A DNA stretch of 64,000 nucleotides from Marinoscillum sp. 108 (lineage in GTDB: Bacteria; Bacteroidota; Bacteroidia; Cytophagales; Cyclobacteriaceae): the NCBI RefSeq assembly GCF_902506655.1, contig NZ_LR734808.1, positions 806,001-870,000 of the forward strand, given 5' to 3'. A program made the translations under genes and the position numbers. Of this stretch, positions 18,706-27,650 are shown piece by piece. The notes under the pieces were generated by a model. That model did not search any database. It was not told the origin of the DNA and saw only the letters and a program-made list of their open reading frames with translations. Every line of letters begins with the position of its first letter. Position 1 is the first letter of the stretch.

Positions 18706-19494
18706 TTAATTGTTCAGAGCACCATCATTTACCCAGCAACTTATCAGGTCAATCTGTTGCTGAGAGAGACTAGAGCCTTTAGGCATTGATTTGTTACCGG
18801 TTTTTGTTTTGATGGAACTGGCTCTTGATTGTATGGTGCTGAATGAAGTCAAGTTTGGTGAAACGCTACCATTGTGGCATCCAGAAATGGCGCAATTGTT
18901 TTCAATGATGCTTTTTATGGAAGCTTCATAACTCACCCCAGAATTGATCTCCACACTTTGCGCACTTTCACATCCGTTCTGATCAATCACCGCAACCGAA
19001 TAAGTCCCAAGCCCCAGCCCCTCAAAAGTGTTCCCAATTTGCACTTCTCCGTTATTGATCTGATAAGAATAGGGTTCCATTCCTCCAGTAGCATTCACTC
19101 GTATGCTGCCATCTGTAGTCCCACAACCAGCATTATTGGTAATTACTTCGGTAAGATTTACGCCACCAGTGTTTTCAATGGAAACTGAAAGCTCGTCGGT
19201 GCAGTCATTTGCATCTGTTGCCACTACGATATATGATCCAGCTTCCATATTGGCGAATATTCCATCCACATTGGTCTTGCCAGCAGATGTAAAAGTATAA
19301 GGAGGCTCCCCACCAGAGGCAGCCACCGCAAAGCTGCCTACAGGTGAGTCGCACTGAGATGCCTGAACTTCCAATGTCGCAATAACCACTGGGGAGGTTG
19401 AGCAATCTATTTTTGGGTTCATTTGTTCCCACTGGCAGGATGTGGCCAGAAGAAACGTTAGTACATATAGCAATCTAAGGACTCGATCGTTCAT
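18706..19494 (-). CDS. Lipoprotein with SprB-like repeats and a variant heme-type C-terminal domain
   Basis: About 262 residues if started at the ATG at 19492-19494, giving 'NDRVLRLLYVLTFLLATSC', a clear lipobox. A start 21 bases earlier is also open. The middle holds two SprB-like repeats ('GGEPPYTFTSAGKTNVDGIF...GSYIVVATDANDCTDE' and 'GGMEPYSYQINNG...GTYSVAVIDQNGCE'). The C-terminus resembles a c-type cytochrome domain of surface lipoproteins: 'IIENNCAISGCHNG', later 'MPKGSSLSQQQIDLISCWVNDGA' with the distal-Met pattern. The cysteine motif is CX4CH, not the normal CX2CH. It is the first gene of the lipoprotein-YceI-DUF5777 operon. The heme assignment is inference and is open to test. Confidence 0.78.
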   Translation of the reverse strand: MNDRVLRLLYVLTFLLATSCQWEQMNPKIDCSTSPVVIATLEVQASQCDSPVGSFAVAASGGEPPYTFTSAGKTNVDGIFANMEAGSYIVVATDANDCTDELSVSIENTGGVNLTEVITNNAGCGTTDGSIRVNATGGMEPYSYQINNGEVQIGNTFEGLGLGTYSVAVIDQNGCESAQSVEINSGVSYEASIKSIIENNCAISGCHNGSVSPNLTSFSTIQSRASSIKTKTGNKSMPKGSSLSQQQIDLISCWVNDGALNN

Positions 19495-19794
19495 TGGATG
19501 TTCTTCTAATTTCACGAGACAAAAATCATTTCTTTAATGCTTTCTAACTATCAGTATTCCGGCATTTGATTGGAAATTTCCGACACTCTTAGGTGCGATT
19601 ATTTCCCACTGTAAACTTTACGACATTTTGTCACCAACCATCTCGAATAGGTTTGAAAGGAGGCGCCGGATCATATGATTACAAACTCCCCACACCACAA
19701 CATCCTTCTTAGCCAGTGTGTCTGTTGATTGATCAGCCATGCGATAGCTAACGTGCAACTGTAGGAAATCCGACATGATAGGGAGAATTAAGCC

Positions 19795-21453
19795 TTAGCT
19801 CAACAAATCTGATGGGCTATGCCCAAATTCCCTTTTGAAGCACTTAGAAAAATAAGAAGGGCTTGCAAAGCCTGTTTGGAATGCTACTTCGGCGATTCCT
19901 TCATGATTACTCAAGATCAATTCTTTGGCCTTATGTAACCGCACAGAAGAGATCATCTGATTGGGTGATTTGTTGGTGATGGACTTAAGCTTTCTCTGCA
20001 GCTGTCTTTCACTAATCCCCACCTCCTTGCATAGCATATCTACTCCGAACTTCTCATTGCTCATGTGACTTTCGATACACTGAAGGATATTTTCGAGAAA
20101 TGAATCATTTTGCCTGGCAAGAGTCGGTTGGCTAGTATACTCGTTTTGGTAATTAAGTTGATCAGTGACGCTATAAAGTAAAAGGTGGTTGGCGGTTGTT
20201 GTTTCAAAAACAGTATTGTGTTGAGCGAAATTCAAGCCTGCTCCAGACAAGAGATGTTTCACTGTCTGGGTGATCAGTATTTGACTAGGCCCGGCCTGTT
20301 TAAGCATGGACGTCACAAAGCTCCCGGTTTCATTGCTAATGAAATGGGCCTGATCCACTGGCATTTCTTTGATATGAACACCGACGCAAACCTTTAAATC
20401 AAGGGACTCAAAGGTATCTATTAGGGCTATGCCACAATGTACAGCTTTGCTTGGGCCTTGAAACGAAGCAATAAAGGTGTCCTGATTAAACCGAATGACC
20501 TTCCCCCTATACTGTACCACCAATCGGTTAATGAGCTGCAGAAGCTCATTATCTCCCTTGTTTGATGAAAGAATTCGCCCGGCCATAATGGTAAAAAGCT
20601 GCCTCTCGTAATTTGGCCGAGGTTTTACATTGAGGATAAATGCTTTCATTTCATTGAGAACCTCTTCGGTATTCCCTGCCCAAAATAAGTGATCATCACC
20701 ATCAAACTCCACAAACCTTGCGCCGGCAATGCGCTGGGCTATAAACCTTCCCTCTTCAATTTTCACATCAACATCGTTGGTTCTTTGCATCATAAGGGTA
20801 GGCACCTTAATGGATCCTAAAATATCAACGATATCCACCTCAGTGTTGGTTTTAGTGAGGACAAGTGCAGCACTAGGACTTGCCCCTGATCTTAAGTAGT
20901 TGGCCAGCCAATCCATAAAAATGGGATCTTTAGCTTTTGATGGAGCGAGTGTTTCGAGATTCATTTCGCCACCGCCCCAGCTGTTTTCGATCATGTCATA
21001 CACCTGCTGTCGTTGCTCATCTGTAGGTGCCCAGGGATAATCAGGTGCATATCTCCTCTTGGCAAAAACTCCAAATGTTATGAGTGAAATAGTGCGATTG
21101 GGATACGTAGCTGCAAACAAAGCGGAAACGGAACCACCCTCAGAATGCCCGAAGAGTATGGCTTTTTCGGCTCCCACGGCATCCATCACGGCTCTCAAAT
21201 CATCCATTCGCTCTTCTAGTGTGGAGAGTTCCACTACTCGGTCTGACAGACCAGTCCCCCTTTTATCAAATAAAATAACCCGACATATTTTACCCAGTTC
21301 ATACAGGAAATGGACCAATTCCGGACAAGCCCACATCCAATCAATGTTGGATACCCAACCTGGGATATAGACCAAGTCAATAGTGCCTGAGCCAAATACC
21401 TGATAGGCAATATTGATACGGCCGCTTTTGGTATATTGAGTAGAGGGTTTCAT
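19795..21453 (-). CDS. Alpha/beta-hydrolase / degenerate class III cyclase-like / AraC-type HTH fusion protein
   Basis: A 552-residue cytosolic regulator with three parts. Residues 1-260 are an alpha/beta-hydrolase with the nucleophile elbow GHSEGGS, an acid candidate in 'MQRTNDVDVKIEEG' and His in 'FDGDDHLFWAG'. Residues about 275-425 resemble a class III nucleotidyl cyclase ('LVVQYRGKVIRFNQDTFIASF', 'AVHCGIALIDTFESLDLKVCVGVHIKEM', 'GPSQILITQTVKHLL'). The metal-binding aspartates of active cyclases are not present at the expected places, so it is probably a fold relic or ligand sensor. Residues about 450-552 are an AraC HTH ('ISERQLQRKLKSITNKSPNQMISSVRLHKAKELI', 'FASPSYFSKCFKREFGHSP'). I infer that the hydrolase fold binds or turns over a small ester or lactone signal. 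It is a single gene with no tied target. Confidence 0.85.
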   Translation of the reverse strand: MKPSTQYTKSGRINIAYQVFGSGTIDLVYIPGWVSNIDWMWACPELVHFLYELGKICRVILFDKRGTGLSDRVVELSTLEERMDDLRAVMDAVGAEKAILFGHSEGGSVSALFAATYPNRTISLITFGVFAKRRYAPDYPWAPTDEQRQQVYDMIENSWGGGEMNLETLAPSKAKDPIFMDWLANYLRSGASPSAALVLTKTNTEVDIVDILGSIKVPTLMMQRTNDVDVKIEEGRFIAQRIAGARFVEFDGDDHLFWAGNTEEVLNEMKAFILNVKPRPNYERQLFTIMAGRILSSNKGDNELLQLINRLVVQYRGKVIRFNQDTFIASFQGPSKAVHCGIALIDTFESLDLKVCVGVHIKEMPVDQAHFISNETGSFVTSMLKQAGPSQILITQTVKHLLSGAGLNFAQHNTVFETTTANHLLLYSVTDQLNYQNEYTSQPTLARQNDSFLENILQCIESHMSNEKFGVDMLCKEVGISERQLQRKLKSITNKSPNQMISSVRLHKAKELILSNHEGIAEVAFQTGFASPSYFSKCFKREFGHSPSDLLS

Positions 21454-21686
21454 AAAGGCGGTTTAGTACTATTCTCTCTTAGAGCGAATGACGATTCAAC
21501 TGTTCACACTTCAAGTCGAAAGCAAAGTTTAATTAATTTCAGTTGTATTTTATCCGACTTTTGTAAAAACCCGCCAAACACCCATTCAATTAATGCACAC
21601 AGTTCTGAGATTGTTAATTAGCTGTATGTGGAAGTTTTCCCGAAGGGGAAGTCTAGGTGGTGGTCAATTTCAAAGGATTAATGAAA

Positions 21687-21725
21687 AAAACCTGTGTTTT
21701 ACTCTTAAAGCAAAACACAGGTTTT
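21687..21725 (-). terminator. Intrinsic terminator of the FtsX-type permease gene
   Basis: A perfect 14-base inverted repeat (21687-21700 and 21712-21725) with an 11-base loop lies 28 bases after the permease stop codon. On the minus strand the stem runs into seven T residues (21684-21690 read in reverse, overlapping the stem end). This is a strong rho-independent terminator. Confidence 0.85.
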
Positions 21726-21752
21726 GAGTTTAGTTTCTTAGGGCCATCGCTC

Positions 21753-24152
21753 TTACTCATACCTAATGGAATTCACTGGATTCACCATCGCAGATTTGAG
21801 GGTTCTGAATCCCGCAATCATAAGTGAAACCACTATGATGGTGGTGGATGGAATCCCGAAAGTGAAGAAATCCATTGGTTTATAGTTGTTAAATATGGAG
21901 CCAATGAGTCCATCCACCAGATAAAATCCGGCGGTTATCCCTATTACTGAGGAGATGAAAAGGAGTAAGAAGTAACTTCTGCTGATCAGGTAGACGATGT
22001 GCCCTACACTACCCCCCAGTACTTTGCGCACACCGATTTCTTTGGTTCTCTTGATCAGGTTGATAGACACCAGGGTATAAAGGCCAAGACAGGAAAGCAC
22101 AAAAGCTACGGTGCCCAGAAAGCCAAAGATCATGAGGATGTTGTTATTCACCTCCTTGGCTTCCCTGAGCAGGTCATCCTGATAAAACCCTGCAAAAGTC
22201 TTGGTGGGGATTTTACTGTTCCATTCGGTTTCCAGGTAGTCATAGACCTCTTTCACATGGTTGATGTTGACCTTAGCCACCATGAAGCTGTAGGTGCCAT
22301 CGTCCTGAAACTTGAGGCTTTTCAGGCGCATGGCTGTAGGCTCTATTGGCGCCCAAAAACCATACATGTAGAAATTCTTCACCACCCCTACCACTGTGAG
22401 TGTAGTGGAATCATTGAGATAGACCCGCTGCCCAATCGGGTTGGTCCAGCCAAACTCTTCCACAGCCCGCTCATTTACGACCAGGGAGTTTTGACTGTCA
22501 GAAGCCTCCAGCTCTTTGGAAAAGGACCTGCCATTCACGATTTTCAAGCCCATCGCTTCGATATAGTTGATCCCTACGTCCAGCATGTTGGTCTGAACTT
22601 CCAAATCCTGATTTTTCAGGAGCGCACCATAGTTTCCCCTGCCTATGTGGTTCTTTGCACTGGCTATTTGCTCTATGTCAGGGTTAGCCAGCATAGAAGC
22701 ATAAATTTTCTGCTGCTGGGTTTCGTTTAGCAGGCTCACTCCTATGATCTGGTCACGGTTAAAGCCCATGTCGAGGGTTTCCTGATAGCGGGCATTTTGA
22801 ATGAAAGCCACACTGGCGAAAATGGCGATCACAGTGAAGGCGTACTGAGTGGCCAGCAACACTTTCGTTAGCTTGCCTGCTCCACCAATGCTGAGGCTCC
22901 CGCGGAGGATGCTCACAGGCTTGTAGCGACTGATGTACAGCGATGGATAAAACCCGGCAAGTAAGGTGGTGAACACCAGCAGGCCTACCAGAAACAAATA
23001 GAATTTAAAATCCTGGGTGAGATCCAGCTGTAGGTCGAGTCCCTGCCACATGGCACCATAGGCAGGCACCAAATAGGACGCAATCCCCAAAGACATCAAC
23101 AAGGCCAACAGGCATACAGTGAGGTTTTCCGTCATAAACTGCTTGATCAGCTGTCTTCGTGTGCCTCCGAGCACTTTTCGCACCCCTATTTCTTTCAGTC
23201 GGCGGTTGGAGTTGGCAATGGCAGTGTTGGTGAAATTGAAACAAGCCACCAGCAAAATCAACAGCGCCATCACCTGTGGAGTAAGAATGGCCGCAGGCGG
23301 CATGGCATTGCGCAGATTGTCCCATCGGAGCTGCCTTGATATCTGGGCGTGGTTGTTCATGGGGCTAAGGACAAACCGGGCAATGGTGAAATCCGGTCGG
23401 GCCTCCTGCTGAACCGCCAGGTATTGATCCAGTAATGGCTCGAAGGTTTTTGCCTGGTTGGGGTCATTGAAATACACGAAGGTGTTTTGCGCAAAAGCAC
23501 CCCAGTTTCCTTTCACATTGTCATCATACATCCGAAACCGATTTTCAAATGAAGTGAGGATTTCAAAATGCACGGAGGAGTTTTGTGGTGGAGCTTCCAC
23601 CACTCCTGCTATGGTGAAGTTGAAACTCATGCCGGTATCGTCAAAGACCGTGAGCACTTTTCCAATGGGGTCTTCATTCTCATAGAACTTACGGGCATAC
23701 TCCTCTGTCACCACAGCCTGGTCCAGCTTGTGATATGCCAGTGGATCACCGGTGACTACCGGAAAAGTGAAGGACTCGATCAATCCCGGATCGGCATAGC
23801 AGACGCTCGTATTAAATACCTTATCCATGTTCACATCCCTGACCGTGAACACGTGACTTTCGAAGCGAAAGACCCGATCTGCACCCGCCAGGTCATTCCT
23901 GATGGCATCGGCCATGGGCATGGGAATGCGGCCATATTCTATCAGATCCCCCTGAGTTTCCCGGAGGTTATGGATCTTATAGATGTGATCAATCTGCGTG
24001 TGACTCTTGTCAAAGTCCCAGTTCTGCTTAGAGTTCAGATAAGCCACTATACAGCAGGCAAGTGCGAGGCCCAGCCCCACGATGTTGATGGCCACGTAGA
24101 CCTTGTTTTTCAGGAGGTTACGGAGGGCGACTTTTAGGAAGTTCTTAAGCAT
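21753..24152 (-). CDS. MacB/FtsX-type ABC transporter permease
   Basis: A 799-residue permease with two MacB periplasmic core domains and two FtsX domains. Order: an N-terminal helix in 'YVAINIVGLGLALACCIVAYL'; a periplasmic domain with 'QNWDFDKSHTQIDHIYKI'; a first FtsX block with 'NRRLKEIGVRKVLGGTRRQLIKQF' and following helices; a second periplasmic domain with 'VVNERAVEEFGWTNPIGQRVY'; and a second FtsX block 'KRTKEIGVRKVLGGSVGHIVYLISRSYF'. This long duplicated form is typical of Bacteroidota. ATPase partners are often encoded elsewhere, and none is next to it here. The substrate is unknown; relatives export lipids, peptides or antibiotics or act as mechanotransmitters. It ends at the strong terminator at 21687. 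Confidence 0.9.
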   Translation of the reverse strand: MLKNFLKVALRNLLKNKVYVAINIVGLGLALACCIVAYLNSKQNWDFDKSHTQIDHIYKIHNLRETQGDLIEYGRIPMPMADAIRNDLAGADRVFRFESHVFTVRDVNMDKVFNTSVCYADPGLIESFTFPVVTGDPLAYHKLDQAVVTEEYARKFYENEDPIGKVLTVFDDTGMSFNFTIAGVVEAPPQNSSVHFEILTSFENRFRMYDDNVKGNWGAFAQNTFVYFNDPNQAKTFEPLLDQYLAVQQEARPDFTIARFVLSPMNNHAQISRQLRWDNLRNAMPPAAILTPQVMALLILLVACFNFTNTAIANSNRRLKEIGVRKVLGGTRRQLIKQFMTENLTVCLLALLMSLGIASYLVPAYGAMWQGLDLQLDLTQDFKFYLFLVGLLVFTTLLAGFYPSLYISRYKPVSILRGSLSIGGAGKLTKVLLATQYAFTVIAIFASVAFIQNARYQETLDMGFNRDQIIGVSLLNETQQQKIYASMLANPDIEQIASAKNHIGRGNYGALLKNQDLEVQTNMLDVGINYIEAMGLKIVNGRSFSKELEASDSQNSLVVNERAVEEFGWTNPIGQRVYLNDSTTLTVVGVVKNFYMYGFWAPIEPTAMRLKSLKFQDDGTYSFMVAKVNINHVKEVYDYLETEWNSKIPTKTFAGFYQDDLLREAKEVNNNILMIFGFLGTVAFVLSCLGLYTLVSINLIKRTKEIGVRKVLGGSVGHIVYLISRSYFLLLFISSVIGITAGFYLVDGLIGSIFNNYKPMDFFTFGIPSTTIIVVSLMIAGFRTLKSAMVNPVNSIRYE

Positions 24153-24517
24153 GACGAATCAGGTATTGGGTGAGTATATGATGAGTTTTGACCTTGCCTC
24201 CAAAAAGCCAATCATTGTGCCAATAACCATAACTCATTGTAAAACAAGTGGATAAGGACTTGCATTACTTCACTGGACGTTCATAACCGAACAATCGGAC
24301 AGCGTTTTATGTCCGGTTTGGCGAGAATTCAGAGCGGGGAACACATTTGAGGGTCTAGAAAACAGTTGAATAGACTCAAAACGTCCAATCATCTTTCAAT
24401 CAAGGGTACACCGCCACCTGCTCTGCCGTGTTTCTTCTAACACCCTTCGTAATTTGCTCCCAATAAAACCCCCAAAATAAAAAAGGCTCCTATTTTTGCG
24501 CAAATCAAAAATCACAA
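24153..24517. other. Divergent intergenic region, permease / tyrS, with inverted repeats
   Basis: No gene is seen. Two inverted repeats lie in the permease promoter area: ccga-N4-tcgg (24287-24298) and cggac-N10-gtccg (24296-24315), which share bases and could be alternative stems or a regulator site. A Bacteroidota-type -7 sequence for tyrS lies at 24491-24498. Confidence 0.4.
24491..24498 (+). promoter_or_regulatory. Candidate -7 box of tyrS
   Basis: TATTTTTG fits the Bacteroidota -7 consensus TAnnTTTG and lies 20 bases before the tyrS ATG. No TTTG is found at the usual 19-21 base distance upstream, so only half of the promoter is supported. Confidence 0.35.
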
Positions 24518-25816
24518 ATGAAAGATTTCGTAGCAGAACTAAAATGGAGGGGCATGATTCAGGACATCATGCCAGAGACGGACGAACACCTGATGGAAAG
24601 CATGCGATCTGCTTATCTCGGCATTGATCCTACTGCCGACTCTCTGCACATTGGTCACCTGGTGGGTGTGATGATGCTGAAGCATTTTCAGCAATGTGGA
24701 CATAAGCCCTATGCCCTTATTGGGGGAGCTACAGGCATGATCGGAGATCCTTCCGGGAAATCTGCCGAACGAAATCTTTTGGATGAGAAAACCCTCCGTC
24801 ATAATCAGGATGCCATCAAGTCACAGCTATCGAGGTTTCTGGATTTTGACTCAGATGCGCCCAATGCTGCTGTGCTGGTCAACAACTACGACTGGATGAA
24901 GGACTTCTCCTTCCTCGGCTTCATTCGCGACGTGGGCAAGCACATCACTGTCAACTACATGATGGCCAAAGACTCAGTGAAGAAGCGATTGTCCTCAGAA
25001 TCATCTGATGGCATGAGTTTCACAGAGTTCACCTACCAGCTGGTGCAGGGGTATGACTTTTTGCACCTTTACAAAGAAGCTCAGTGTACGCTGCAGATGG
25101 GCGGTAGCGACCAGTGGGGTAACATCACCACGGGTACAGAGTTGATCCGTCGCATTGGCGGTGGTAAGGCCTATGCCCTCACCTGTCCGCTGATCACCAA
25201 AGCAGACGGCACCAAGTTTGGGAAAACTGAAGGCGGTAATATCTGGCTGGATGCCGAGCGCACCTCACCTTACCAGTTTTACCAGTACTGGCTCAATACC
25301 TCCGATGCAGATGCAGAGAAGTACATCAAAATCTTCACGTTCCTCTCCAAAGAGGAAATCGAATCACTGATAGCCACACATCGGGAAGCACCGCATCAGC
25401 GAGCCTTGCAAAAGAAACTAGCTGAGGAAATCACGGTTAGCGCACATTCTCAGGCGGATTTGGAAATGGCCATCAAGGCCTCAGATATCCTGTTTGGGAA
25501 ATCTACCACAGAAGACCTCACGGCTATCAATGAAAAGACCCTGCTGCAGGTTTTTGAGGGGGTGCCGCAGGTAGAAATCTCCAAAGCGGAGTACGAAGCG
25601 GTGGCCAACGTCACCGATTTACTTAGTGAATTGACGCAGGGCGTAGTGTTTCCTTCCAAAGGGGAAGCTCGCAAAATGATCAAAGGTGGTGGTGTCAGCA
25701 TTAATAAAGTGAAAGTAGAGTCCTCCGAGGCAGCAGTCAATTATGATTTGCTGCAAGGCAAATACCTCCTGGCGCAGAAAGGCAAAAAGAACTACTACCT
25801 GATCAAAGTATCTTGA
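24518..25816 (+). CDS. tyrS: Tyrosyl-tRNA synthetase
   Basis: A class I aminoacyl-tRNA synthetase of 432 residues that charges tRNA-Tyr with tyrosine in the cytosol. The Rossmann core carries the HIGH motif at residues 44-47 ([10 protein letters not shown]), '[17 protein letters not shown]', the tyrosine-binding '[13 protein letters not shown]' and '[14 protein letters not shown]', and a KMSKS-type loop KFGKTEGG near residue 232. The C-terminus has an S4 RNA-binding domain (about 365-432: '[29 protein letters not shown]'). Length and motif spacing are those of bacterial TyrRS. It appears monocistronic, with the next gene 49 bases downstream on the same strand. Confidence 0.97.
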   Translation: MKDFVAELKWRGMIQDIMPETDEHLMESMRSAYLGIDPTADSLHIGHLVGVMMLKHFQQCGHKPYALIGGATGMIGDPSGKSAERNLLDEKTLRHNQDAIKSQLSRFLDFDSDAPNAAVLVNNYDWMKDFSFLGFIRDVGKHITVNYMMAKDSVKKRLSSESSDGMSFTEFTYQLVQGYDFLHLYKEAQCTLQMGGSDQWGNITTGTELIRRIGGGKAYALTCPLITKADGTKFGKTEGGNIWLDAERTSPYQFYQYWLNTSDADAEKYIKIFTFLSKEEIESLIATHREAPHQRALQKKLAEEITVSAHSQADLEMAIKASDILFGKSTTEDLTAINEKTLLQVFEGVPQVEISKAEYEAVANVTDLLSELTQGVVFPSKGEARKMIKGGGVSINKVKVESSEAAVNYDLLQGKYLLAQKGKKNYYLIKVS

Positions 25817-25865
25817 GTTTCGGGTAATTGCATTATTTTTACTTCTAATTGAATTTTTACCAGCG

Positions 25866-27650
25866 ATGAACAGAGCCCTAATTTACCTTTTCTTCTCAGT
25901 TTTTTTGTTGAGTTTGTCGGTGCCCGTTTGGGCACAGGATACAGAGGAAGACCCTTATGCTGACTACTCCTATTTGTGGGAGGATACCAAAAAGAAGAAA
26001 AAGAAAAAGAAGAAGAACGATGCCCCTGAAGTAAAGACGGTACCTGATTATGAGCCTGTACAGCCAGAAGAGGAAGCAATCTATACACCTCCGGCAGATC
26101 CGTTGATAGACGAATCACCGGTTGACAGCCTTCAGCAGGAAGAAGAACTTCGCCTTGATTCGCTGGAAGAAGCACCTCAGGAAGAGGTCCAATATCCGGT
26201 GGATAGTCTGGATAAGCCTATCGAGAAAGAACCACTGGAAGAGCTGAATGAAGAAGAGTATCAGGAGATCGAGAAAGCGCCCAAAGAAAAGAAAGAGCGC
26301 AAGGATCGATCAGGTGCACCACCCGTGCAGGACTTTCGCTCAGGGATGGGAACAGAAAGTGGTGGAGGTTCATTTGATGGTGGACTCACGGTCACCCAGA
26401 TAGACGATCAGTACTTTGTGGGCTTGGTACTGAACCCGGAGTTTTCGATCGGGAAAGTGGGTGTTGGTCTGAATGTGCCGGTGCTGTATGGCCTGGATGA
26501 CCAATCTATCCGTACGGAGATTTTTAAAGATGGTGTAGGAGCAGCAAGGCTCATCACTTACATCCGATATGGGGTGCAAAAGGCTGATCCTGTGTATGTA
26601 AAGGTAGGCCAGCTCAATAATACCATGGTTGGTTTTGGTGGTCTGATCAATAACTACACCAACTCTACCAGTTTTGAAAAGCGAAAAGTGGGTCTTCATT
26701 ATGACCTGAATGTGAAAGGACTTGCGGGCATCGATGGAGTCTATAGCGATTTCAGTCCAGGGTCTTTTAATCTTTTTGCCATCCGGCCCTACGTGAGACC
26801 GATGGCCTGGACACCTATTCCTATTGTCAGAACCTTTGAGTTTGGAGCGACTATCGTCCGGGATAAAGACCAATCGAAGATCGTAACCAGCGACAGCACA
26901 TCTACCTCATATCTGTTTACCAGGAATGGTATTGGTGCTTTTGGGTTAGATATGGGGGTCACTTTGTTGCGGGTGCCGTTTATTCAAATCGACCTCTTCG
27001 CTACCTACTCTAAACTAAATGTGACATCTGAGGTACTTACAGACTCTTTGGAGTCCAACTACGCGACCACCAATGAACCCTCTATCATGTCTGATGGCTT
27101 TGAAAATGGAAGTGGCGCCAGTGTGGGTATCAACTTTCGGTTCCATTTCATAGCGGATATCCTCAGTACTGACGTTCGCATAGAGCGCCTGAACTACTCA
27201 GACCATTACTTACCGCAGTTTTTCGATGCCACATATGAAATTAACAAAGACGCTAGAATCTATGCACTGGGTGGCGCAGAGAAAATGAGTGGCTTCTACG
27301 GAAGTCTCACTGGCCACATTTTGAAGAAAGTGCAGCTGGGCGGTAGTCTGATGATTCCAGATGACGTCACCGAAGCTACACCAGCAACCGTAAGGGTCAA
27401 TGCAGACCTGGACAGACTGGCGGATAAGTTTTCATTTCACGGTAGCTACATCAAAGGAAACCTCACAGACCTTGGGGACACCTTTAAGTTTGATGAGCGC
27501 TCCCTGGCGAAACTGAGGGTGATTTACCATCTTAATAAATTTCTGGCTGCCGGGTTTGACTACTACTGGGCCTTCACTCCTACAGCGGATGGTGGTTACA
27601 AGCCTACCAAATATGTCTCGCCGTATTTTGGTGTGAGCGTCCAGTTCTAA
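25866..27650 (+). CDS. Outer-membrane-like protein with Lys run and acidic low-complexity region
   Basis: A 594-residue protein of unknown function. The signal peptide covers residues 1-24 (LLSLSVPVWAQ). Next comes a run of nine or more lysines (about 42-51, within DTKKKK...NDAPE). About 100 residues follow that are very rich in Glu, Asp and Pro with repeated 'VDSLxxEEE'-like units (periplasmic and disordered). From about residue 175 there are alternating strands with Tyr/Phe ends and a final residue F ('KYVSPYFGVSVQF'), fitting an outer-membrane barrel. The family is not recognised. It follows tyrS by 49 bases and converges with the next gene, overlapping its stop by four bases. The charged linker may contact peptidoglycan or partner proteins; this is a guess. 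Confidence 0.7.
   Translation: MNRALIYLFFSVFLLSLSVPVWAQDTEEDPYADYSYLWEDTKKKKKKKKKNDAPEVKTVPDYEPVQPEEEAIYTPPADPLIDESPVDSLQQEEELRLDSLEEAPQEEVQYPVDSLDKPIEKEPLEELNEEEYQEIEKAPKEKKERKDRSGAPPVQDFRSGMGTESGGGSFDGGLTVTQIDDQYFVGLVLNPEFSIGKVGVGLNVPVLYGLDDQSIRTEIFKDGVGAARLITYIRYGVQKADPVYVKVGQLNNTMVGFGGLINNYTNSTSFEKRKVGLHYDLNVKGLAGIDGVYSDFSPGSFNLFAIRPYVRPMAWTPIPIVRTFEFGATIVRDKDQSKIVTSDSTSTSYLFTRNGIGAFGLDMGVTLLRVPFIQIDLFATYSKLNVTSEVLTDSLESNYATTNEPSIMSDGFENGSGASVGINFRFHFIADILSTDVRIERLNYSDHYLPQFFDATYEINKDARIYALGGAEKMSGFYGSLTGHILKKVQLGGSLMIPDDVTEATPATVRVNADLDRLADKFSFHGSYIKGNLTDLGDTFKFDERSLAKLRVIYHLNKFLAAGFDYYWAFTPTADGGYKPTKYVSPYFGVSVQF

Noticed and set aside
21999-22730. Open frame of 243 codons antisense to the FtsX-type permease
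   Set aside because: The permease has conserved motifs across this stretch; the antisense frame has no signal, motif or ribosome binding context.
24153-24517. Possible tRNA or riboswitch upstream of tyrS (T-box)
   Set aside because: No cloverleaf and no T-box sequence or specifier-terminator arrangement; T-boxes are also not typical of this phylum.
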